Assembly (NCBI GenBank): GCA_018268755.1
Contig: JAFDVW010000023.1
Span: 1-64,000 of the forward strand
Origin: Acidobacteriota bacterium
Lineage (GTDB): Bacteria; Acidobacteriota; Terriglobia; Terriglobales; Acidobacteriaceae
DNA: 64,000 bases
Direction of reading: 5' to 3'
Positions 58,233 to 64,000 of the stretch are shown here, one piece after another (positions within the stretch are counted from its first letter, which is position 1; each line of letters opens with the position of its first letter). The notes under the pieces are model-generated. The model worked only from the letters and a program-made list of their open reading frames with translations, was not told the origin of the DNA and did not search any database. A program made the translations under genes and the position numbers.

Positions 58233-60244
58233 CGCAGAACCTCCATCTCTGGATGATTCCGCTGCTTCCCCTGGTGGGAGCGGCGATCAATGGCTTTTTC
58301 GGGAAGAAATACTCGAAGAGCGCCGTCGTGGCCGTCGCGCTGAGTTTTTGCGGCGCGGCCTTTGCCCTGGCCCTGTATGTTCTTTCCCAATTCTCTTCCC
58401 TTACCCTGCCGCACAGCGAAGTGCTGGCGCCGTGGATCCGCATCGCCGGATTTCAGGTCGACTTCGCCTTCTATCTCGACCAGCTCTCCCTGATCATGCT
58501 GCTGGTGGTCACCGGCGTAGGATTTCTCATCCACATCTACTCCGCCGGCTATATGTGGGAGGATCCTGGGTTTTACCGCTTCTTCAGCTACCTGAACCTG
58601 TTCATGTTCTTCATGCTCACGCTGGTGCTGGCCAGCAACTACCTGCTGATGTTCATCGGCTGGGAGGGCGTGGGCCTGGCTTCGTATCTGTTGATCGGGT
58701 TCTTCTTCACCAAGGATTCGGCCGCTTCTGCCGGTAAGAAAGCTTTCATCGTCAACCGCATCGGTGATTTCGGCTTCCTGATCGCGCTATTTCTGCTCAT
58801 CCAGCACTTCGGTTCGCTGGACTTCAGCAAGGTATTTTCCGCCGTGGATCCGCTGCCGGTGGAAATCGCCGGTCCCGGATTGCTCACCGCCATTGGACTC
58901 TTGCTGATGGTGGGAGCGTGCGGCAAGTCGGCGCAGATACCGCTCTACGTCTGGCTGCCGGACGCCATGGAAGGCCCGACGCCGGTCTCCGCCCTCATCC
59001 ACGCCGCCACCATGGTCACGGCCGGTGTGTACATGGTCTCGCGCTCGCATGTGATCTTTCAGCATGCTCCGACTGCGCTGCTGGTGGTGACCATCATCGG
59101 GACCCTGACCGCGCTCTTCGCCGCCACCATCGGCATCACGCAGACCGACATCAAGAAGGTGCTGGCTTATTCCACGGTCTCGCAGCTGGGCTACATGTTC
59201 ATCGCCTGCGGCGTGGGTGCGTTCTCGATGGGCGTCTTCCACCTGATGACGCATGCCTTTTTCAAAGGCCTGCTCTTCCTCGCGGCCGGGTCGGTGATTC
59301 ACGCCGTGGGCGGGGAGCAGGACATGCGCAAGATGGGTGGCCTGCGCACCAAGATTCCCTGGACCTTCTGGACCATGTCCGCCGGCACCTTTGCCATCGC
59401 TGGATTCTGGCCGCTGGCCGGCTTCTTCAGCAAGGACGCCATCCTGTTCAAGGCCCTGACCAGCCCCTACGGAAGCTGGGTATTCTGGGCTATTGGCCTG
59501 TTTACCGCCTTCCTGACCTCGTTCTACATGTTCCGGCAGTGGTTCATGACCTTCTTCGGCGAGTACCGCGGCGAAGAGTCCCACGGACATGATGCGGCCC
59601 ATGGGCATGCGGCGCATGGACACGACAGCCATGGACATGGCGGAGTGCATGAAAGTCCGGCGGTGATGCTGGTTCCGTTGGTCATTCTCGCGGTGCTCTC
59701 GGTGGTTGGCGGCTGGGTGGGCAGCGAACGCTTTGAACACTTCCTTGCCCCCGTATTTGAATCGCACGCCACCCTTGAAGGGCACGCAGTTACGGGCGAA
59801 ACCGTCGCCCTGGAACATAGCGGACACGCCTCGGGCCATGCGGAAGAACCGTCCGAGACCTTCCTGGCGGGAGTTTCCCTGGCGGTCGCCGCTTTGGGAT
59901 TCCTGCTGGCCTGGCTGCTCTACTACCGGCGTCCCCAGTTGCCGCAGCAGATCGCCGCGTCCCTGGGCGGCTTTTACAGGGCGGTCTTGAACAAATATTA
60001 CGTGGATGAAATCTACGCGGTGCTGTTGGTCACGCCGCTGATCGAAGGCTCCAAAGGCATTCTGTGGCGAGGCATTGATCAGACGGTCATCGACGGCGCA
60101 CTGAACGGAAGCGCCACCGGGGCCAAGAGCGTGTCCGATTCCATTCGCCACATGCAGTCGGGGAACCTGCGTTCCTACGCCGGCTGGATAGCCATAGGCG
60201 CGGCCTTAGTGATCGCATACATGATCTGGATAGGGGTACGATGA
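58229..60244 (+). CDS. nuoL: NADH-quinone oxidoreductase subunit L, with a His-rich loop
   Basis: The 671-residue antiporter-like proton pump subunit has about 16 membrane helices, FIGWEGVGLASYLLIGFFFT, the pumping Lys region ADIRGNIT-equivalent KKAFIVNRIGDFGFLIALFL, and TPVSALIHAATMVTAGVYMV. A cytoplasmic or periplasmic loop at about residues 449-475 is rich in His (nine in about 26 residues, for example HGHDAAHGHAAHGHDSHGHG), and a second stretch (about 510-535) adds five more. Its stop overlaps nuoM by four bases. Confidence 0.96.
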   Translation: MTQNLHLWMIPLLPLVGAAINGFFGKKYSKSAVVAVALSFCGAAFALALYVLSQFSSLTLPHSEVLAPWIRIAGFQVDFAFYLDQLSLIMLLVVTGVGFLIHIYSAGYMWEDPGFYRFFSYLNLFMFFMLTLVLASNYLLMFIGWEGVGLASYLLIGFFFTKDSAASAGKKAFIVNRIGDFGFLIALFLLIQHFGSLDFSKVFSAVDPLPVEIAGPGLLTAIGLLLMVGACGKSAQIPLYVWLPDAMEGPTPVSALIHAATMVTAGVYMVSRSHVIFQHAPTALLVVTIIGTLTALFAATIGITQTDIKKVLAYSTVSQLGYMFIACGVGAFSMGVFHLMTHAFFKGLLFLAAGSVIHAVGGEQDMRKMGGLRTKIPWTFWTMSAGTFAIAGFWPLAGFFSKDAILFKALTSPYGSWVFWAIGLFTAFLTSFYMFRQWFMTFFGEYRGEESHGHDAAHGHAAHGHDSHGHGGVHESPAVMLVPLVILAVLSVVGGWVGSERFEHFLAPVFESHATLEGHAVTGETVALEHSGHASGHAEEPSETFLAGVSLAVAALGFLLAWLLYYRRPQLPQQIAASLGGFYRAVLNKYYVDEIYAVLLVTPLIEGSKGILWRGIDQTVIDGALNGSATGAKSVSDSIRHMQSGNLRSYAGWIAIGAALVIAYMIWIGVR

Positions 60245-61755
60245 GCGCAGGACTGGACAAATCGATTCTGACGCTGGTCACGTTTATACCGCTGGCGGGC
60301 GCGCTGTTGCTGACGGTGGTGCCCAGGCGGGACCGGGACATTCGGGTGTTTTCCCTGGTCGTCTCACTGTTGACCTTTGTGCTCTCGTTGCATCTGCCGG
60401 TGCACTTTGACCGGGCCCAGGCCGGCTACCAATACGGCGTGGACAAGGCCTGGATCGCCACGCCCAACATTCACTACCACATCGGACTGGACGGCATTTC
60501 CCTGTGGCTGGTCGTGCTCACGACCTTTCTTACCCCCTTGTGCGTGCTGATCTCCTGGAAGTCGGTACACGAGCGGGTGAAAGAATTTTTCATCCTTCTC
60601 CTGATACTGGAGACGGCGATGATCGGGGTTTTCGTCGCCCTCGATCTCTTCCTGTTCTACTTCTTCTGGGAAGCCACCCTGATCCCCATGGCGCTGTTGA
60701 TCGGCATGTACGGCCACGGGCGCAAGATTTACGCCGCGGTCAAGTTCTTCCTGTACACCATGGTCGCCTCGGTCTTTATGCTGGCCGCCATTCTTTGGCT
60801 CTACGCTAAGACCGGCAGCTTCCAGTTGGACGTCATCCAAAGCGCAATCCAGTCCGGCAGTGTCGCCGGCTTTGCCGGGGCGGCGCAATGGCTCTTCCTG
60901 GGCTTCTTCGTCGCCTTTGCCGTCAAAGTCCCGCTCTTCCCTTTCCACACCTGGCTGCCCGACGCCCACGTGGAAGCGCCCACGGCAGGGTCGGTCTTGT
61001 TGGCCGGCGTTCTGCTGAAGATGGGCACGTATGGTCTGCTGCGCTTTAACCTGGGGCTCTTTCCGGAACAGGCCCGCCACAACGCTCCCTGGATCGTGGC
61101 CCTGGCGCTGACCGGCATCATCTATGGCGCGCTGGTGGCGCTGGTGCAGCCCAACATGAAAAAGCTGATTGCGTATTCCTCGATCAGCCACCTGGGCTTC
61201 GTGGTGCTGGGCATCTTCAGCTTTACTCAGGCCGGGGTGAACGGCGCGGTCTTCATCATGCTGGCCCATGGCATCGCCACCGGCGGGCTATTCATGCTGG
61301 CGGGCATTCTCTATGAGCGCCGCCACACTTACGAAATCTCGGAATTCGGCGGCTTGGCCACGCCCATGCCGGTCTATGCCTCGTTCTTCCTGTTCGTGGT
61401 TTTGGCCTCGGTGGGACTGCCCCTGCTGAACGGCTTTATCGGCGAATTTCTGGTGCTGACCGGCGCCTTCCAGGCGCGGCCGCTGTATGGGATTCTGGGC
61501 GCCACGGGCGTGATCTGGGCCGCGGGATACCTACTCTGGATGTATCAGCGAGTGTTCTTCGGCAAGGTGAAACACGCGGTGAACAATACCCTGCCCGACC
61601 TCGATTTGCGAGAAAAAACGGCCCTGGTGCCTGCGGCCCTGGCCGCGCTGGTCATGGGTGTCGCCCCGAATCTGTGGCTGAATGCGATTGATCCCGCAGT
61701 CCAGGCCGCGCTTACTCCATTCGTGCAGCTGGCCAGCAAGGTGGCCGGGCAATGA
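60241..61755 (+). CDS. nuoM: NADH-quinone oxidoreductase subunit M
   Basis: The 504-residue antiporter-like subunit has fourteen helices, with IGLDGISLWLVVLTTFLTPL, FFWEATLIPMALLIGMYG and PLFPFHTWLPDAHVEAPTAG. Conserved pumping residues (Glu in FWEA and Lys in KVPLFPFHTWLP) are present. It overlaps nuoL and nuoN by four bases each. Confidence 0.96.
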   Translation: MSAGLDKSILTLVTFIPLAGALLLTVVPRRDRDIRVFSLVVSLLTFVLSLHLPVHFDRAQAGYQYGVDKAWIATPNIHYHIGLDGISLWLVVLTTFLTPLCVLISWKSVHERVKEFFILLLILETAMIGVFVALDLFLFYFFWEATLIPMALLIGMYGHGRKIYAAVKFFLYTMVASVFMLAAILWLYAKTGSFQLDVIQSAIQSGSVAGFAGAAQWLFLGFFVAFAVKVPLFPFHTWLPDAHVEAPTAGSVLLAGVLLKMGTYGLLRFNLGLFPEQARHNAPWIVALALTGIIYGALVALVQPNMKKLIAYSSISHLGFVVLGIFSFTQAGVNGAVFIMLAHGIATGGLFMLAGILYERRHTYEISEFGGLATPMPVYASFFLFVVLASVGLPLLNGFIGEFLVLTGAFQARPLYGILGATGVIWAAGYLLWMYQRVFFGKVKHAVNNTLPDLDLREKTALVPAALAALVMGVAPNLWLNAIDPAVQAALTPFVQLASKVAGQ

Positions 61756-63218
61756 ACCAATCTCTCGAAATGACGCAAAATCTTCCCCAGATGGCGGACT
61801 ACCTCCGCATTTTGCCTGAGATCGTGCTCTCCCTCTTTGGCATGGCCATTATGATCGTGGACCCGCTGCTGGATGAGCGGCGCAGCCACAAGACTTTAGG
61901 AGCGATTGGTCTACTGGGCGCCCTGACCGCCGTCGCCGCCACGTTCTGCCAGGCACAGCACTTTGGCACGGCATTCTGGAGCATGGTGCGGGTGGACACC
62001 TTCAGCGTCTTCTTTCATTTTGTGGTCACCATTGTGACCACGCTGGTCATCCTCACTTCCTACGAATACATGGAAGCGCAAAAAATCCGGGCCGGGGAGT
62101 ATTACGGCCTGATCCTGTTCGGCGCGGTGGGCATGTGCCTGATGTCCTCGGCCATTGAGCTGGTGCTGATCTTCATCGCCATCGAAATCTCCTCCATCTC
62201 GACCTACGTGCTGGCCGGCTTCCGCCGCCGTACAGCCATCAGCAGCGAAGCTTCGGTGAAATATTTTCTGCTGGGTTCTTTTGCCACCGCCTTCTTCCTC
62301 TACGGCGTGGCCCTGATGTTCGGAGCGACCGGCTCCACCAGCATTGAAACTATCCGCCAGAACATTCTGGCGGGCAACCATTCCCTGCTCATTTACGCCA
62401 GCGTGGCCCTGATGTTTGTGGGATTGGGATTCAAGGTGGCGGCCGCGCCGTTCCACGTGTGGACGCCGGACGTCTATGAAGGCGCGCCTTCCCCGGTGGT
62501 GGGTTACATGTCCACCGCGCCCAAGGCCGCCGTATTTGCCGTGTTATTGCGCGTGTTGTTCGAGATGCAGGCCCCGGGCCGGCTGTGGCTGGTTTGCGTC
62601 GCCGCCGCGCTCTCCATGACCATCGGCAACATCGCCGCGCTGGTGCAGGACAATGTGAAGCGTCTGCTGGCCTATTCGTCCATCGCCCACGCCGGCTATC
62701 TGCTGGTGGCCTTCGCCTGTCTGCCCGAACAAGGCATTCCGCCGGCCATGTTTTATGCGGCCTCCTACGCTGTCATGAATGTGGGCGCTTTCGCCGTGAT
62801 CAGCCACTTTGCCAATGCCGGCGAGCGCTACGTCACCCTCGAGGACTATGCCGGTCTGGGACGGCGCTCTCCCCTCCTGGCCGCCACCCTGACGATTTTC
62901 CTGCTCTCGCTGATCGGCATTCCCATCACCGGCGGCTTCTTTGCTAAGTTTTATGTCTTCAGCGCAGCCGTGCAGAGCGATCTCATCGGGCTGGTCATCA
63001 TCGGCGTGCTCAATAGCGCGGTGGGCGCCTATTACTACCTGCGGATTATCGTCATGATGTACATGAAGGAGCCGCAAGGCGACATTCCGGTCGCACCCAT
63101 CTCTTTTGGCCTGGGAACGGCGCTGGCGCTTAGCGTGCTCTTCACTATTTATCTGGGTGTTCTGCCGGGCCGGGTGCTGGAATATGCCACCCACTCCGCC
63201 GCCGATCTGCTGCGATAG
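61752..63218 (+). CDS. nuoN: NADH-quinone oxidoreductase subunit N
   Basis: The 488-residue antiporter-like subunit is the last of the operon. It shows LVLIFIAIEISSISTYVLAG, KYFLLGSFATAFFLYGVALM and GFKVAAAPFHVWTPDVYEGA. No rho-independent terminator was seen right after it, but a weak stem (around GTTTTTG and CAAAAAT) lies at 63219-63235. Confidence 0.95.
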   Translation: MNQSLEMTQNLPQMADYLRILPEIVLSLFGMAIMIVDPLLDERRSHKTLGAIGLLGALTAVAATFCQAQHFGTAFWSMVRVDTFSVFFHFVVTIVTTLVILTSYEYMEAQKIRAGEYYGLILFGAVGMCLMSSAIELVLIFIAIEISSISTYVLAGFRRRTAISSEASVKYFLLGSFATAFFLYGVALMFGATGSTSIETIRQNILAGNHSLLIYASVALMFVGLGFKVAAAPFHVWTPDVYEGAPSPVVGYMSTAPKAAVFAVLLRVLFEMQAPGRLWLVCVAAALSMTIGNIAALVQDNVKRLLAYSSIAHAGYLLVAFACLPEQGIPPAMFYAASYAVMNVGAFAVISHFANAGERYVTLEDYAGLGRRSPLLAATLTIFLLSLIGIPITGGFFAKFYVFSAAVQSDLIGLVIIGVLNSAVGAYYYLRIIVMMYMKEPQGDIPVAPISFGLGTALALSVLFTIYLGVLPGRVLEYATHSAADLLR

Positions 63219-63341
63219 TTTTTGCGCCAAAAATCGTAATATGCAGGAGTTGCTTGTCTCGACTTTCCTGTCGAACACCGCCCCGCCTGATTTTGCGGAT
63301 CAAGCCTATCCCCATCGTCCGTCAAGATCTGAAATTGCTGA

Positions 63342-63370
63342 TTGACGGGGCCCTATGCGCTCGCTACTCT
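63342..63370 (+). promoter_or_regulatory. Possible promoter of the ankyrin-type gene
   Basis: TTGACG (63342-63347) and TACTCT (63365-63370) are separated by 17 bp. The -10 match is weak. A CCGTCAA/TTGACGG inverted repeat (about 63319-63348) overlaps the -35 box. Confidence 0.35.
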
Positions 63371-63499
63371 TTTCCTAGCGCGAAGGGCGCTTCCAGTCCG
63401 CGGAAAGGGCCGTGCCCACCTTCCTTTTTCAAGACATTCACGATCCTTCTTTCAGCCTGCACCAGCGGACTTCAGGCGTCATGACGAAAGGAAGGTCGT

Positions 63500-63991
63500 A
63501 TGCGTTCTGATGCAAAAGCGCTCCCTCCCCAGCCCAGTCTGGAACAATACAAAAAACAAGCCAAAGACCTGCGCAAGGCTCTGGCCATGCAGCATGCCGA
63601 AGCCCTCGCTCGTGCCCGCGCCCGGCACCCGCGCTTCGCCGGCCCTGCTGCACCGGAAGCTCACCACACCAGCTTCACTCTGGCGGATGCCCAACTGATC
63701 ATCGCCCGGGAATATGGTTATGAGGCTTGGCCAAAGTTTACCGCTGCAATTCGGGCTCTGGAAGCCGCGAATTCCATCTCTTCCCTTCTCGATCCCGTTG
63801 CCGCCTTTCTTGAAGCAGCTAGTGTGCCGCGCCAAGCAACCCATACTTCCGGAACGCTGGAACGGGCGGAAGCGATCCTGGCCGCGCATCCTCACATTCC
63901 AGACGCAAACATCTTCACCGCCGCAATTCTCGGAGATGCACAACGAGTGCGCCGGCTCTTAGCCATGTCCTCTTCCAACGCCTCTGTGTAA
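63500..63991 (+). pseudogene. Ankyrin-repeat protein start, interrupted by TAA
   Basis: ATG 63500 with GGAAGG upstream gives a 163-residue product: LPPQPSLEQYKKQAKDLRKA near the start, LIIAREYGYEAWPKFTAAIR in the middle, and LAAHPHIPDANIFTAAILGD leading into the first ankyrin unit (AQRVRRLLAM). Proteins with this opening normally run on through several ankyrin repeats. Here a TAA (63989-63991) falls in frame and the next codons read Gly-Gly-Pro, matching the GGP that usually follows a Lys in this family. The window ends nine bases later, so the break may be a nonsense mutation or an assembly error. Confidence 0.55.
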
Positions 63992-64000
63992 GGCGGCCCC

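Noticed and set aside
58787..60151. 454-residue minus-strand ORF across nuoL
   Set aside because: Antisense shadow of nuoL, low-complexity His/Arg/Gly composition and no recognisable motif.

Overview
The window looks like a high-GC chromosomal segment from the phylum Acidobacteriota (Terriglobia-like). This is inferred from the gene families: Gly/Pro-rich TonB-type proteins, several GT-C/DUF2029 membrane proteins, a Tad pilus locus beside ECF sigma and GAF/TPR genes, and palindromic dispersed repeats. No rRNA or tRNA gene, prophage or CRISPR array was recognised.

Layout. 0.1-2.1 kb: a secreted dimeric-barrel-like protein and a TonB-family protein on the minus strand, each with a clear terminator. 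2.5-5.9 kb: ileS and lspA. 6-6.3 kb: two copies of a palindromic dispersed repeat. 6.3-9.8 kb: a lytic transglycosylase/TPR protein co-transcribed with a GAF protein. 10-11.4 kb: an ECF sigma factor with its zinc-type anti-sigma factor and a small CxxC protein. 11.7-12.8 kb: an M48 peptidase. 13-18 kb: four polytopic GT-C-like membrane proteins, with a fifth at 28.3-29.9 kb. 18.2-25.8 kb: a compact Tad (Flp) pilus locus, flp1-flp2-cpaB-cpaC-cpaE-cpaF-tadB-tadC, followed by a DUF192 protein and a 680-residue Pro/Gly-repeat TonB-like protein. 30-34.3 kb: NDH-2, NfeD-type protease, slipin and SPOR protein. 34.4-36.7 kb: a VCBS/FG-GAP lipoprotein, a sulfite-oxidase-like enzyme and a divergent ArsR regulator. 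36.7-42.6 kb: a signalling block of hybrid histidine kinase, HD-GYP response regulator and PilZ protein, pointing to c-di-GMP. 43-45.2 kb: a small unknown gene with a strong promoter, then a PhoU-like/PiT phosphate transport pair. 45.2-47.1 kb: a RAYT transposase with REP hairpins, then ribBA. 47.1-49.2 kb: a zinc-ribbon protein, MerR regulator, ThiS and a conserved unknown. 49.3-63.2 kb: a respiratory complex I operon, nuoA-C-D-(four-helix-bundle gene)-E-F-G-H-J-K-L-M-N. 63.5 kb to the end: an ankyrin-type protein interrupted by a stop codon.

The most unusual feature is in the nuo operon. Each of the three genes of the NADH-oxidising module (nuoE, nuoF, nuoG) is immediately preceded by an AT-rich long inverted repeat of one family (arms about 36 bp), unlike the GC-rich surroundings. 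The right arm of each copy ends 0-3 bases before the start codon, where no Shine-Dalgarno sequence is visible. One copy carries a gene for a four-helix-bundle protein of the 23S-IVS type in its loop; the other two have loops of about 50 nt. The operon also lacks nuoB and nuoI. Second-tier observations are a two-hairpin REP family whose first stems vary with base pairing kept, a receiver domain lacking its phospho-acceptor Asp, a RibBA whose GTP cyclohydrolase II motifs are degenerate, a ThiS whose Gly-Gly tail is capped by Trp, and a 13-base sequence shared by the merR operator and the nuo leader.
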